Source: Peptoanaerobacter stomatis (GTDB lineage: Bacteria > Bacillota > Clostridia > Peptostreptococcales > Filifactoraceae). From it: a stretch of 64,000 nucleotides of DNA. This document shows positions 32,087 through 42,426 of the stretch, piece by piece. The notes below the pieces were generated by a model that made no database searches, had not been told where the DNA came from, and saw only the letters and a list, made by a program, of their open reading frames with translations. Every line of letters begins with the position of its first letter. Position 1 is the stretch's first letter. The position numbers were made by a program, and so were the translations under genes. The stretch spans positions 1 to 64,000 of the forward strand of contig NZ_JH815227.1 in NCBI RefSeq assembly GCF_000238095.2, given 5' to 3'.

Positions 32087-33436
32087 TTATTTATACAATC
32101 TTTCTTTTATAACATTTGATAAAATTTGTACTGACGAACGCATCTGTAAATAACTTTCTCTCTCCTTATCATCTAAACTGTCACTGTAATCCAACACTTT
32201 TCCGGCTATTACATAATCTTGATTTTCTGTTATGAGCTGCATACTGTTTCTAAGTTCATTGTCTTGTTGCCATTCATATTTTTTTATATAATTTATCTGT
32301 ATGAGTGGATATTCCTTACCTAAATGATTTATAAAATTAATATTTGTATTCATATCATTTTCATTTATAGTATATTTCCCCGTAAAAAGTTTAGGTATAT
32401 TCATTACATATCCAAGGTTTATATTTTCATACACTTCTTTGACAAGCTCCAATTTATAGTCTTTTTTTATTTTAAAATATCCGTTTATAAGTCCACCTTC
32501 TTTTGTATCTTGAATAGACATGGAATAATTAGGTGCCTTAAACTTATATCCTACTTCTATTATACCATCGTTATCAATATCTTGACTCTGTACATTAAAC
32601 TGATAATTTCCTTTATTAAACTCTTGTATATCTCTCATATCTGTTAGTACTTTGCGATTTTTATTAAATAACAATATATCTGTATTTTCATACTTGTTGT
32701 CGCCTATATAATCTATAAATATTGCCATTTGCTCATCAAATATCTTGCCTATCGAAATATTATACGGTTTTTTTATATCTTTCAACACTTTTTTTCTGTA
32801 ATTTACTATTTTACTACCGTCAAATTCGTCAATATTAAGAACATAATCCAAATCCGACAAATTTTTTGTTATAGAAAATATTTCTTTTCTTCCGTCCGAA
32901 TTTATATCAGCTATTTCAATAATCATATTGGGGATTTCTTTTATCACTTTTACCTCTTTGTTATCAAAATATATGACGCTGTAATTTCTTGGATTAAGTG
33001 TATTTTCAGGCTCAAACGATTCAACAATAAGCTCTTTTTTTCCATTACCGTTCAAATCTTCTATCATAAATTCACTTATTTCATAAGTGTTAAATTTTAT
33101 ATCATCTTTTTTCACCCATATATTGTCCACTTTTTTGAGTATAAACATACCTATTTTATCGTCAACTTTACTTTTATAAAATGATATTATCTCGCTTGAT
33201 GAATCCAAGTCCAAGTCACTTATTATCATAGACATCGATCTGTCACTGTCTGACATTATAACAGGATAACTTGCAGAATTTGGAGGTCTGAAATTATCTA
33301 CAGCCTCTTTCATCTCCCTTTTTTCCTGATTAAGTGCAGGTGAAACCAATAAATCTTCCGGAGTAGCTATTTTAAAACAGCTACTGAGAATTATTGTAGT
33401 CAATATTACAAAAATAGCCAAAATTATCTTTTTCAT
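32087..33436 (-). CDS. Lipoprotein with VCBS/FG-GAP-like repeats
   Basis: 449 residues. A type II signal peptide ends in LSSC with lipidated Cys20. The mature part has several Asp/Asn-rich loops of the calcium-binding-like type (DLDLDSSSEI, DLNGNGKKEL, DINSDGRKEI, DIDNDGIIEV), each followed by a hydrophobic strand; this suggests a beta-propeller of VCBS/FG-GAP kind. It is outside the cell, anchored to the membrane. The gene sits between mscS (35 bp upstream) and the two-component genes (44 bp downstream), so it could be the ligand-sensing or accessory part of that system. No specific function is known to me. Confidence 0.75.
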   Translation of the reverse strand: MKKIILAIFVILTTIILSSCFKIATPEDLLVSPALNQEKREMKEAVDNFRPPNSASYPVIMSDSDRSMSMIISDLDLDSSSEIISFYKSKVDDKIGMFILKKVDNIWVKKDDIKFNTYEISEFMIEDLNGNGKKELIVESFEPENTLNPRNYSVIYFDNKEVKVIKEIPNMIIEIADINSDGRKEIFSITKNLSDLDYVLNIDEFDGSKIVNYRKKVLKDIKKPYNISIGKIFDEQMAIFIDYIGDNKYENTDILLFNKNRKVLTDMRDIQEFNKGNYQFNVQSQDIDNDGIIEVGYKFKAPNYSMSIQDTKEGGLINGYFKIKKDYKLELVKEVYENINLGYVMNIPKLFTGKYTINENDMNTNINFINHLGKEYPLIQINYIKKYEWQQDNELRNSMQLITENQDYVIAGKVLDYSDSLDDKERESYLQMRSSVQILSNVIKERLYK

Positions 33437-33471
33437 CTCTATATCCTTAATATATTATCATAAATTTTTTA

Positions 33472-34311
33472 TTATGCCTTGTATATTGTATCGAAATGTG
33501 CAAATTCTATTTTTTCACTTGTAAATTTATCTTTTATCTCCCTCATAACACTATAATACATATCCCAATAGTTGTTGTTTTTTACGCTTGTTTTCGCCAA
33601 TATATTCACATAATATATAGAAAGTTCGCTTATTTCACAAATCACATCCGCATCTTGAATAGTATATTTACTATTTTCTAATATGCTTTTCAATATTTCT
33701 ATAGCTCTATTATGATTTGCATCATAACTTATTTTAATGTTTAATATTATATTTCTTATATCATTTTTAGAATAGTTTACTACATAATTGGTTGTAAGGC
33801 TGGAATTAGGAATAAATATTTTTTTATTATCCGTAGTGTCAAGACCTGTATTCATAATGGATATGGTTCTTACCGTTCCAGATATTTGATCTTTTGTTTC
33901 AATATAATCGCCTACCTTAAAAGGCTTAAATATAATTATTATTATGCCTGAAGCAAAATTTGAAAGATTGCTTTGAAGAGCAAGTCCTACAGCTATGCCG
34001 AAACCGCCAAGTGCAGCAATAAAAGACGAAGACGGTATGCCTAGTATGCTGAGCGATGCTATTGATACTACTATAAGTACGCAAAAAAACAGTACTTGTG
34101 ACAAAAAACCTGCAAGTGTTACATCCATATTGGCAATATTCATCATAGTCCTTATTTTTTTTCTTAGAAGCTTGGCTATGAAATATCCTATTACAAAAAA
34201 TAAAATAGCTATTATAATATTGGGTATAGCCTTTTTTATATTTGAAAAAATAATTTCAAATATATCTAAATTTTCATCTATCACATCTTTTGCTTTTTCC
34301 AAAGTATCCAT
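33472..34311 (-). CDS. mscS: Small-conductance mechanosensitive channel, MscS family
   Basis: 279 residues with three membrane helices (about 28-50, 70-92, 97-125). The pore helix has the Gly/Ala-rich pattern AALGGFGIAVGLALQSNLSNFASGI typical of MscS TM3, followed by the beta domain (PFKVGDYIET) and an alpha/beta C-terminal domain. The length matches E. coli MscS. It opens under membrane tension to release solutes in hypo-osmotic shock. AGAGGTGA precedes the start. It is the first gene of the cluster with the lipoprotein and two-component system, an arrangement that hints at envelope-stress control. Confidence 0.93.
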   Translation of the reverse strand: MDTLEKAKDVIDENLDIFEIIFSNIKKAIPNIIIAILFFVIGYFIAKLLRKKIRTMMNIANMDVTLAGFLSQVLFFCVLIVVSIASLSILGIPSSSFIAALGGFGIAVGLALQSNLSNFASGIIIIIFKPFKVGDYIETKDQISGTVRTISIMNTGLDTTDNKKIFIPNSSLTTNYVVNYSKNDIRNIILNIKISYDANHNRAIEILKSILENSKYTIQDADVICEISELSIYYVNILAKTSVKNNNYWDMYYSVMREIKDKFTSEKIEFAHFDTIYKA

Positions 34312-34978
34312 ATATCACCTCTTTGCATAAAAAAATATAATAATACCTAAAATATCTTCAATAAAATTATACAACTATATTTTATATCAAAATGCACTTA
34401 TTTTTCAATCTATAATCATATAAAAACCATATTTTTTTTATAAACAAACAATATGGTCCTATATTTCTATTCAAATAGTGCTTTATTTTTCAATTTTTTC
34501 TTGTTTACAAAAAATTTCTATTGACATTATGCTATTAAAGTTGTATATTTTTATCTAACAAAAAATAATTTATATAGCAATTATTTTTAATTAATATAAA
34601 AAATTTATTATTTATGGATTCTAATCAGTATTTTGATAGTTTTTCATTTATAAGCATATGACAATTAAATATATTGAAAATAATATATCCCACTAATCGT
34701 TAATTAATATTCTATTTAATACAAAATAATTAAATTGGGATTTCGTTTTGTGATGTATGATTGGTAGTTTCTATTTATTAATAAATATTTATCCCCCCTG
34801 TATTATCCACTTTTATTTTCTACAAACCTACCTACATTCCAAAAATTTCAATTTAAAAATATGTCAAAATTCAATTAAACTATAAAGATAATATGTTGTA
34901 ACGAATATTATCAATCATAGTTTCACGTTCTATTATATCATCTGAGTTTATGTCTGAGAAGGTGGGATTTATCCAAAT
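34312..34978. other. Divergent intergenic region between mscS and the EAL gene
   Basis: 667 bp, about 80 percent A+T, with no gene. A weak hairpin (ACCATAT/ATATGGT, about 34426-34457) is visible. I looked for a c-di-GMP riboswitch before the EAL gene and did not see its conserved core. Confidence 0.5.
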
Positions 34979-37900
34979 ATGCAAAGATATACAATTATAA
35001 ATTCAAGTTATCGCAAAAGTACATTCTTATTGTCATATGAATCTTTTAAACAGATTTCAGCTATAAAAAATAACACAAATTACGGCGTTATTAAAATAAG
35101 ATTGATTTGGGATAATTATAATGACATAGAACATATTAATTTATTGAAATCGGTAACTTTATTTTTAAAGTCTCAATTCGGTAAAAACGATTTTGTAACC
35201 TGTATAGATAAAGAAAGATTTTTAATTTTTATGGACAGTGTGTATTCCACTAAATCTATAAAAAGTAAAATAGATTTTATTGCCGGAAATGCACAATATT
35301 TTTTCAAAAGAAGCGGATTTGTAAAACCCTTTTCTATGAGAACGGTTTACTCAATACTTGATGTATCAGGCGATAATATTGATACTTTTTTAAAAAATAT
35401 ATCAGATGCCAAAACAAATATGTATCCGAGCGAATCCATAGATGTACTGAAAATAAATAAAAATGAATATCTGTCATTTAATAAACTTCAGCTTTTAAGC
35501 GAAACTTCAAGAGAAGAGATATTTTCACAATTTTTAGAAGATTATTTTCCAAGAGGAGATTTTTTCGACTCTGTACTTAGCATATTATCTAATTCTTCTA
35601 ATCTTAACGATGTCATAAAATATCTATTTTCAACATTTGAACATAAAATCGGTATCGATTCTATTTATCTTTTTACATTGTCTGATAATGAAAAATATCT
35701 TATAAATAATTCTATTGTAAAAGATGATGAAATAGGAAAACAAATAAATTCAATCTCAATATCGTATATCACGAAATTGATTTTCAACCATGATAATAAC
35801 TATATAATGACTTTGAATGATTTTAGTGTTTTGCCTCATTATATAAAACGTAGACTTCATTTAAAAGGTATAAAAAATCTATGTAATCACATAATATTTG
35901 ACAACCGCAAAATCGTAGGAATTATGGGGTTTCTATCAAGTGATAAAAATAAAACATGGAGCGATTATGATATAAATCATCTTATTTCATTATCAAAAAT
36001 AGTATCTTTATTCATACATTTTAAGGATTTTGTTTATATACCAAAAAATACCGATACCATTTCTGACTATATTTTATCATCTATGAATGCCGTTGTATAT
36101 GCAATAGACGATGAGTTCAATCTCACATATGCAAATGAGCAATTTAGAGAAATTGCTAATTATAAAGGTGTTCGTACTAAATGCTATGAAATTTTAATGG
36201 AAAATGAATACCCATGTGCATCATGTCCGATAAAAAATGAATTCGGTTTCAAAAATCAATGTTGTTCAGATGTATATTTTAAAAATATGCCGTTAAATGA
36301 AACTTGCAAAAGAGAGATGTATTATAAAAAATTAGACTTATATTACAAAGTCTATATAACAAAAAATGAACATCATCCAAAATATAAGTATGTATTAACT
36401 GCTTTTAATATAGATAAGTGCAAGAAATTTTCATCAGCTTTTGAAGATAACCGTAAGCAGACACTTTTTAACAGTTTTGATTTTAAATTACTTGATTTTT
36501 ATAATTCTATTGCCAGTGTCTGTGAAGATTATTTGATATTTTACAATTTAAAAACAAAAAACACATATATACCTGACAAACTGTTATATGAACTCGGATA
36601 TTCCGAAAAGAGTAAAAATTTGTTTTCTGAAAGCACACTATATCGTTCTATTCATGAAAAAGATTTGTCAGCGTTCAAACAATTTATAAGAAAAATGTCT
36701 TCAGGCGAAATAGAATTTTTTGATACAGTAATTAGAATTTTAAACAAATTTGGTAAAGTAATTTTTGCAAAATTAAGAGCATCATTGACTTATGACCAGA
36801 ATTTAAAACCTAATGTTGTTTCTATAATGATTAAATTGCTAAATAAAAAACCTGTTGTAGATTATTCTACAAATCTTCCTAACAGATTTCACTTGAAGAA
36901 CTTAACAGAAGAACATCTAAGAAACAAACATACTCCTATGGCTATATTGCTCATAGAATTTGATAATCTGACTAATATTTCAAAAATATTCGGCAGAAAT
37001 ATAGCCGATTATGTAGTCATAGATTTAGCTGAGACTTTTCAGCATATTATGAAAGACAATATGATGCTGTTTCTATTTGAATGGAATATATTCGCTATAA
37101 AAATAGAAACTGCCGATATTCGTGAATGTATGGAACTTGTTGATATAATAAAAAATATATTATCCACATACAAAGTTCTTCCTGAAAAAAACTATTATCT
37201 GAATATATCTGCCGGATGTTCTTTCTTTCCGAAAGATTCAAATTCATACAACACACTCATAAGCAATGCTGAATATGCATTGGAGCAGTCAAGATTAGAT
37301 GACAAACACAGATTGATATCTTTCAGTAAACACATACTGAAATTAAAATATAGAAAAAATAAATTGACGCAGATAATAGGAGACAGCATGTCAAATAATT
37401 TTTCAGGTTTTTATTTGGTCTATCAATCACATATAGATACAAAAACAGACAAATTATTAGGCGCCGAATCTCTCGCAAGATTTACATGTGATGAATTCGG
37501 TAGCGTATCACCTGAAGAATTCATTCCAATATTGGAAGAAATGGGCTTTATACAAGATTTTGGCAAATGGGTACTTACAGAATCTGTAAAAGTTTGTATT
37601 CATGCACAAAAACAACTGAAAAATTTCCATATAAACGTAAATGTATCATATTTACAGTTATTGGATGACAGTTTTATAGATTTTCTAAAAGATATATTAA
37701 ATAAATATGCTCTTACACCTAATACATTGTTTTTAGAATTGACAGAAACAAGCATAGTTAAGAATAAAAATGACCTTATACAAAAATTCAAAAATATACA
37801 GGAATTAGGAATAAAAGTGGCTATGGACGACTTCGGTGTAGGAAGCTCATCTCTCGGATTACTAAAAGAAATCCCGATAGATATGTTAAAAATAGATAAA

Positions 37901-38134
37901 ATATTTGTAAAAGGCATTAACTCCAATAAATTCGATGCCACATTCATACAATTTATAGGCTCTTTATGCAGCAAGGCAAACATAACTACCTGTCTTGAAG
38001 GTGTTGAGCTTGAAAGTGAGCTCAATTCCATAAAAATATTTTCAGATATAGATATGATACAAGGTTATTTCTACGGAAAGCCCTCAACATATGAGACATT
38101 TGCCAATGAATTTCTAAATAATAAATATCTATAA
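34979..38134 (+). CDS. c-di-GMP phosphodiesterase-like protein: GAF-PAS-PAS-degenerate GGDEF-EAL
   Basis: 1051 residues, no clear membrane helix. Regions in order: an N-terminal domain of unclear type (1-~190), a GAF-like domain (about 205-345), a PAS domain with a cysteine-rich motif (CYEI...CASCP, near 405-412, then CC and C), a second PAS-like region (about 505-620), a GGDEF domain whose signature is replaced by FEWNIF (near 700), and an EAL domain (about 790-1045). The EAL catalytic set appears kept: ESL (near 828), the Asn in VNVS, ELTE, DDFG (near 950), KIDK, LEGVE and QGY (near 1027). It probably hydrolyses c-di-GMP and does not make it. It is monocistronic with its own terminator. Confidence 0.88.
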   Translation: MQRYTIINSSYRKSTFLLSYESFKQISAIKNNTNYGVIKIRLIWDNYNDIEHINLLKSVTLFLKSQFGKNDFVTCIDKERFLIFMDSVYSTKSIKSKIDFIAGNAQYFFKRSGFVKPFSMRTVYSILDVSGDNIDTFLKNISDAKTNMYPSESIDVLKINKNEYLSFNKLQLLSETSREEIFSQFLEDYFPRGDFFDSVLSILSNSSNLNDVIKYLFSTFEHKIGIDSIYLFTLSDNEKYLINNSIVKDDEIGKQINSISISYITKLIFNHDNNYIMTLNDFSVLPHYIKRRLHLKGIKNLCNHIIFDNRKIVGIMGFLSSDKNKTWSDYDINHLISLSKIVSLFIHFKDFVYIPKNTDTISDYILSSMNAVVYAIDDEFNLTYANEQFREIANYKGVRTKCYEILMENEYPCASCPIKNEFGFKNQCCSDVYFKNMPLNETCKREMYYKKLDLYYKVYITKNEHHPKYKYVLTAFNIDKCKKFSSAFEDNRKQTLFNSFDFKLLDFYNSIASVCEDYLIFYNLKTKNTYIPDKLLYELGYSEKSKNLFSESTLYRSIHEKDLSAFKQFIRKMSSGEIEFFDTVIRILNKFGKVIFAKLRASLTYDQNLKPNVVSIMIKLLNKKPVVDYSTNLPNRFHLKNLTEEHLRNKHTPMAILLIEFDNLTNISKIFGRNIADYVVIDLAETFQHIMKDNMMLFLFEWNIFAIKIETADIRECMELVDIIKNILSTYKVLPEKNYYLNISAGCSFFPKDSNSYNTLISNAEYALEQSRLDDKHRLISFSKHILKLKYRKNKLTQIIGDSMSNNFSGFYLVYQSHIDTKTDKLLGAESLARFTCDEFGSVSPEEFIPILEEMGFIQDFGKWVLTESVKVCIHAQKQLKNFHINVNVSYLQLLDDSFIDFLKDILNKYALTPNTLFLELTETSIVKNKNDLIQKFKNIQELGIKVAMDDFGVGSSSLGLLKEIPIDMLKIDKIFVKGINSNKFDATFIQFIGSLCSKANITTCLEGVELESELNSIKIFSDIDMIQGYFYGKPSTYETFANEFLNNKYL

Positions 38135-38190
38135 AAAGCTGCTAAGAGCTACAAACTAAATAAGGTATCTATCTTTCATTTTAATACTCA

Positions 38191-38236
38191 AACTAAAATC
38201 ACAGTTGATAATTTCAACTGTGATTTTAGTTTTTTA
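38191..38236 (+). terminator. Terminator of the EAL protein gene
   Basis: A perfect stem of about 18 bp (AACTAAAATCACAGTTGA with its complement) around a short loop, followed by TTTTTT. Confidence 0.9.
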
Positions 38237-38468
38237 AGAAATATTATATATTGACATTTTTTTCTCTAATTCACTACAAAATTGAACAAATATGTTATAT
38301 AATATAAAATTGAAATAGTTTTTTATGCAAAAAATATTCAGCTAAGCCTAATTACAATATATTTTCATATAATTATGAAAAGTATCGGTATTAATACTTA
38401 TTAATTATCATAATTTAAACAAGATATTAGCGTCAAAAAATATTTTATTAAACTTTTAAGGAGTAGAT
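38237..38468. other. Upstream region of tex
   Basis: AT-rich, no gene or clear structure. It should hold the tex promoter; no convincing consensus pair is seen. Confidence 0.4.
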
Positions 38469-40613
38469 ATGGATATACAAAAAATACTTATGCAGGAGTT
38501 TTCTCTAAAAAGCGGTCAAGTTGATAATATAATGACTCTTATAAGCGAAGGAAAAACAATACCGTTTATCGCAAGATACAGAAAAGAGGCAACCGGAGGA
38601 GCCAGCGATACACTTCTTAGAGATTTTGACGAAAGATTAAAATACCTAACTTCACTATCAGAACGTAAAAGCAGTGTAATAAATCTCATAGAAGAACAAG
38701 GTAAAATGACTGAAAACATAAGACTGTCTCTTGAAAATGCCATGACACTTCAAGAAGTAGAAGACATATATGCACCGTTCAAACAGAAAAAAAGAACGAG
38801 AGCAAGTGTTGCAAAAGAAAAAGGATTGGAGCCTCTAAGTCAAATATTATTAGAAGGCATTGAAAAAATAGAAGATAGAGCGGATGAATTTATAAACGAA
38901 GAACTTGAAGTAAACTCTAAAAAAGATGCCATAGCAGGCGCAATGGACATAGTTGCCGAAATAATAGCCGATGATTTTGAACTCAAAAAACAGCTTCGAA
39001 AATTGCTTTTTGATACAGCAGTGATAATGACATCTGCAAAAAAAGGTGCAGAAGAAAAAGAAGATTTCTCAGTATATAAAATGTATATGGAATTTAGTGA
39101 AATATCTTCTAAAATGCCGTCTTATAGAATACTTGCCATAAACAGAGGTGAAAAAGACGATATATTAAAAGTGAAAATAGATTATGATTTTGAAAAATTT
39201 TTGGAAACAGCCCAAAAATCTTATATAAAATCAGAAATTCATGAAGATATAATGACAGACACAATAACAGATTCACTCAAAAGATTAATGTTGCCATCGC
39301 TCGAAAGAGAACTTCGCTCAGAGATGACTTCAAGAGCCGAAGAGAAAGCCATAGCTGTTTTTGGCGAAAATTTATCAGCACTCTTAATGCAATCTCCTCT
39401 TAAAAATAAAGTTGTATTAGGTTGGGACCCTGCATACAGAACAGGTTGTAAGATAGCTGTCGTAGACGAAACAGGAAAAGTGCTTGACACTACAACGGTA
39501 TATCCCACTATGCCACAAAATAAAGTAGAAGAAACATCAAAAGAAATAACTTCACTCATAAATAAATACAAAGTGAATATAATATCCATCGGAAACGGAA
39601 CAGCGTCAAGAGAATCAGAACAAATAGTTGCAGATATTGTAAAAGGAATGGATAATGTGTATTATACAATAGTAAGCGAAGCAGGTGCATCAGTATATTC
39701 CGCTTCAAAACTCGGTGAAGAGGAATTAAAAGATATGAACGTATCACTTCGTGGCGCTGTATCCATAGCAAGAAGAATACAAGACCCTATGAGCGAGCTT
39801 GTAAAAATAGAACCGAAATCAATAGGAGTAGGTCAATATCAGCATGACGTAAATCAAAAAAGGTTGAGTGAAGTATTATCAAATGTTGTCGAAGATAATG
39901 TTAATAAAGTTGGTGTTGACTTAAATACGGCATCTTACAGCATACTCGAATATATATCCGGCATAACACCATCAATTGCAAAAAATATAGTAAAATATAG
40001 AGATACTTCAGGAAAATTTAAAAACAGAGATGAACTTTTAAAAGTATCAAGATTAGGTCAATCCTGTTTTGAACAATGTGCAGGTTTTTTAAGAGTAAAA
40101 GAAAGCGACAACTTACTCGATAATACCGGCATACATCCTGAAGCCTACGAAAAAACTTATAAATTGTTAGAAATATTAGATGTTGATATACAAAGCGAAA
40201 ATTTTATAAAAAATTTTACAGAAAAAATAGACAAATTTTCTCAAAAAGATTTAGCAGACAAATTGGAAATTGGTATGCCCACTCTTATAGATATAATAAA
40301 AGAGCTTAAAAAACCCGGACTTGATATAAGAGACGAAAAAAATATTTCACCTGTTTTGAGAAGTGATGTACTGAAACTGGAAGATTTAAGCGAAGGTATG
40401 ATATTAAAAGGTACAGTAAGAAATGTACTTGAATTCGGTGCATTCGTAGATATAGGTGTAAAAAATGACGGTTTGGTACACATATCACAGTTAAGCGACA
40501 AATATATTAAAAATCCTATGGATGTAGTATCAATAGGTGATGTAATTAATGTAAAGGTAATAGGCATAGATTATGACAGAAAAAAAGTAAGTCTGTCTAT
40601 GAAAGGCATATAG
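38469..40613 (+). CDS. tex: RNA-binding transcription accessory protein Tex
   Basis: 714 residues, full length for the family. It has an N-terminal Tex domain, a YqgF/RNase-H-like domain (VVLGWDPAYRTGCKIAVVDETGKVLDT, near 317-345), helix-hairpin-helix motifs (DLNTASYSILEYISGITPSIAKNIVKYR, about 480-510) and a C-terminal S1 RNA-binding domain (about 640-712, GMILKGTVRNVLEFGAFVDIGVKNDGLVHISQLS). Tex binds nucleic acids and influences transcription and ribosome-associated processes; its exact role is unsettled. The ATG follows AAGGAG. No operon partner. Confidence 0.95.
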   Translation: MDIQKILMQEFSLKSGQVDNIMTLISEGKTIPFIARYRKEATGGASDTLLRDFDERLKYLTSLSERKSSVINLIEEQGKMTENIRLSLENAMTLQEVEDIYAPFKQKKRTRASVAKEKGLEPLSQILLEGIEKIEDRADEFINEELEVNSKKDAIAGAMDIVAEIIADDFELKKQLRKLLFDTAVIMTSAKKGAEEKEDFSVYKMYMEFSEISSKMPSYRILAINRGEKDDILKVKIDYDFEKFLETAQKSYIKSEIHEDIMTDTITDSLKRLMLPSLERELRSEMTSRAEEKAIAVFGENLSALLMQSPLKNKVVLGWDPAYRTGCKIAVVDETGKVLDTTTVYPTMPQNKVEETSKEITSLINKYKVNIISIGNGTASRESEQIVADIVKGMDNVYYTIVSEAGASVYSASKLGEEELKDMNVSLRGAVSIARRIQDPMSELVKIEPKSIGVGQYQHDVNQKRLSEVLSNVVEDNVNKVGVDLNTASYSILEYISGITPSIAKNIVKYRDTSGKFKNRDELLKVSRLGQSCFEQCAGFLRVKESDNLLDNTGIHPEAYEKTYKLLEILDVDIQSENFIKNFTEKIDKFSQKDLADKLEIGMPTLIDIIKELKKPGLDIRDEKNISPVLRSDVLKLEDLSEGMILKGTVRNVLEFGAFVDIGVKNDGLVHISQLSDKYIKNPMDVVSIGDVINVKVIGIDYDRKKVSLSMKGI

Positions 40614-40778
40614 ATTGACTTATAATATTCTTATAAGATTAAACATAGATTTTATTTTGATGTATAAAAAATTCTAACTTAATTTATTTACAACATTATT
40701 TTTATTTATATCAATTTTAAAATAAAATTATACTTTGACTTTTTAGCTTTAATTATTACAGCATGCGGAGGAAATATA

Positions 40779-41300
40779 ATGTATATAGATGGGAAAAAAA
40801 TTGACAAATTATTAAAATCTTTAAAAATAAAATTCTTTATATGGGCATTTTTTGTAGTTATATCAGTTTATGGCATTATTTCAGGTTTTACGGAAAATTC
40901 AGAATTGGCAGATAACATGGTAACATATATTCAATTTACAGTCCTGTTCTCCGTTTTAGCCTATTTGAATTTTAGAAAAAGCAATTTAATTAAAAGCGCT
41001 TATTTATATAATAATATATTCGTTCATGATGCTTATGGATATATTCGTTTATCTGAATTAGCTTCAAAACTGAATAAAACAAACGACAGTGTAACAAAAG
41101 AAATAGAAAAACTATTAAAATTAAAAATATTGATAAATATATCCTTAGAATTAGGTAGCAGTCAAAAAATAATGCTCAATAAACCCAACAGCTCTGATAA
41201 TTTGAACGAAAGCATTGAATGTCCATACTGTGGTGCAAAAATTACAAAAAGATCCGGTTTTACAGTTAAATGCGAATATTGTGATTCCGAAATCAAGTAA
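40779..41300 (+). CDS. Small membrane protein with winged-helix-like region and C-terminal zinc ribbon
   Basis: 173 residues. Two membrane helices (about 18-40 and 48-66) are followed by a helical region resembling a winged helix (IRLSELASKLNKTNDSVTKEIEKLLKLKIL) and a C-terminal zinc ribbon CPYCGAKI...CEYC. The membrane plus zinc-ribbon design recalls the larger protein at 17612-19222, but the sequences are not alike beyond the ribbon. Start is supported by GGAGG. The function is unknown. Confidence 0.75.
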   Translation: MYIDGKKIDKLLKSLKIKFFIWAFFVVISVYGIISGFTENSELADNMVTYIQFTVLFSVLAYLNFRKSNLIKSAYLYNNIFVHDAYGYIRLSELASKLNKTNDSVTKEIEKLLKLKILINISLELGSSQKIMLNKPNSSDNLNESIECPYCGAKITKRSGFTVKCEYCDSEIK

Positions 41301-41389
41301 TTTATAGTAATAGATCTTTATAGATTGTACCCTTCTACTATTCTCTAAGAAAATTATGTATAACTTATATAATATAAATAGTTCATCGG

Positions 41390-41437
41390 AAAAATTAATT
41401 ATTATGTTTTTCCATTATTCTATAATATTTTAGTATT
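41390..41437 (+). repeat. Intergenic repeat segment (family A, plus orientation)
   Basis: Best-preserved copy of the segment also at 5503-5549, 63844-63891 and, reversed, 19793-19839. Confidence 0.6.
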
Positions 41438-41482
41438 ATATTAATTTTCAATATAATACTATATAATTCATCTAAGAAAACT

Positions 41483-41527
41483 AAAAATAGAGTTGTATTT
41501 TATTAAATTTATACAACTCTATTTTTT
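41483..41527. terminator. Bidirectional terminator between convergent genes
   Basis: Perfect 16-bp stem AAAAATAGAGTTGTAT with its complement around a 12-nt loop, with A and T runs on the two sides. It serves the plus-strand gene ending 41300 and the minus-strand gene ending 41566. A family-A tail (41531-41556) lies right beside it. Confidence 0.8.
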
Positions 41528-41565
41528 TCTATCATTCTATTAAGTTTTGATATTAATCTATCCTA

Positions 41566-42426
41566 TTAATTCCAATGATTGGCACCTGTAATTGGACTTT
41601 CATCATCTCCTTCTATATGAACACCGGAATATTGTTTTAATTCATGTCCATACCCCTCAGAGGATTTTTTTGTTTGTATATATCCAACTTTTCCTTGGCT
41701 ATTTTTTACCTTAATATATCCTGATTTTTTATTTGCAGAAACAAAAATTATCTTTTCATTAGGTCTTATTGAAAAAGACTTTTTATTAAAATTTAAATTT
41801 GAATATACATCTATACTTTTTTGTGCTGTTAATTCTATTTTTTTATTAAAATATGATATATTTACTTCATCGCTTGTAACTTCTTTTAATTTTCCTTGTA
41901 ATATCATAAATTTCCTATAATATGCACTTTGTATAGGATAATCTGCCTCAGATATCACTTCCAACCTGTTTGTTTTTTTATTTACTCCAACATTTTCAAA
42001 GTCTGAAACACTTTCTATTTTATCGAGATATTTTATTTTCCCATTAACAAATGAATATAATTGAATTTCATTATAAAAATATTCTGTTGAACGCAACATT
42101 AACATAATCTCTTTTTGCTTATCATTAGAATTTATGTCTATAACTTTCATTTTAGAATAAGACAATTTATTCTCATTAGGTATATCAATTACATCATATG
42201 TATCAGGTACTATATCTGTAGGTATGTTGTATTGTATCTCCATATAACTTGGTATTGCTACATATTCGTCTATTCTGTCCACATATAACTTTATCCATTC
42301 CTTTGTCCCGTTTAAGTCTAAATCATATTTATCTGACATAATAGTCTCGGCATCTGCATGTACTGTTAATAAAGATAAACCTAATATTAAAGATAAAGCC
42401 AATTTTTTAAACATATTAAGCTTCAT
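41566..42426 (-). CDS. Secreted protein with SH3-like domain
   Basis: 286 residues with a signal peptide (about 1-27, ending VHADA). The N-terminal half has a DLDLNGTKEWIKLYVD motif like the Asp/Asn loops of VCBS/FG-GAP repeats, then beta-rich sequence. A bacterial SH3-like domain (about 205-255, IRPNEKIIFVSANKKSGYIKVKNSQGKVGYIQTKK) follows. SH3b domains often bind cell-wall peptide, so a wall-associated protein is likely. GGAGGG precedes the first ATG. It has no operon partner, and the specific role is unknown. Confidence 0.75.
   Translation of the reverse strand: MKLNMFKKLALSLILGLSLLTVHADAETIMSDKYDLDLNGTKEWIKLYVDRIDEYVAIPSYMEIQYNIPTDIVPDTYDVIDIPNENKLSYSKMKVIDINSNDKQKEIMLMLRSTEYFYNEIQLYSFVNGKIKYLDKIESVSDFENVGVNKKTNRLEVISEADYPIQSAYYRKFMILQGKLKEVTSDEVNISYFNKKIELTAQKSIDVYSNLNFNKKSFSIRPNEKIIFVSANKKSGYIKVKNSQGKVGYIQTKKSSEGYGHELKQYSGVHIEGDDESPITGANHWN

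Noticed and set aside
34860-34978. c-di-GMP riboswitch upstream of the EAL gene
   Set aside because: The conserved core of neither class I nor class II is visible.
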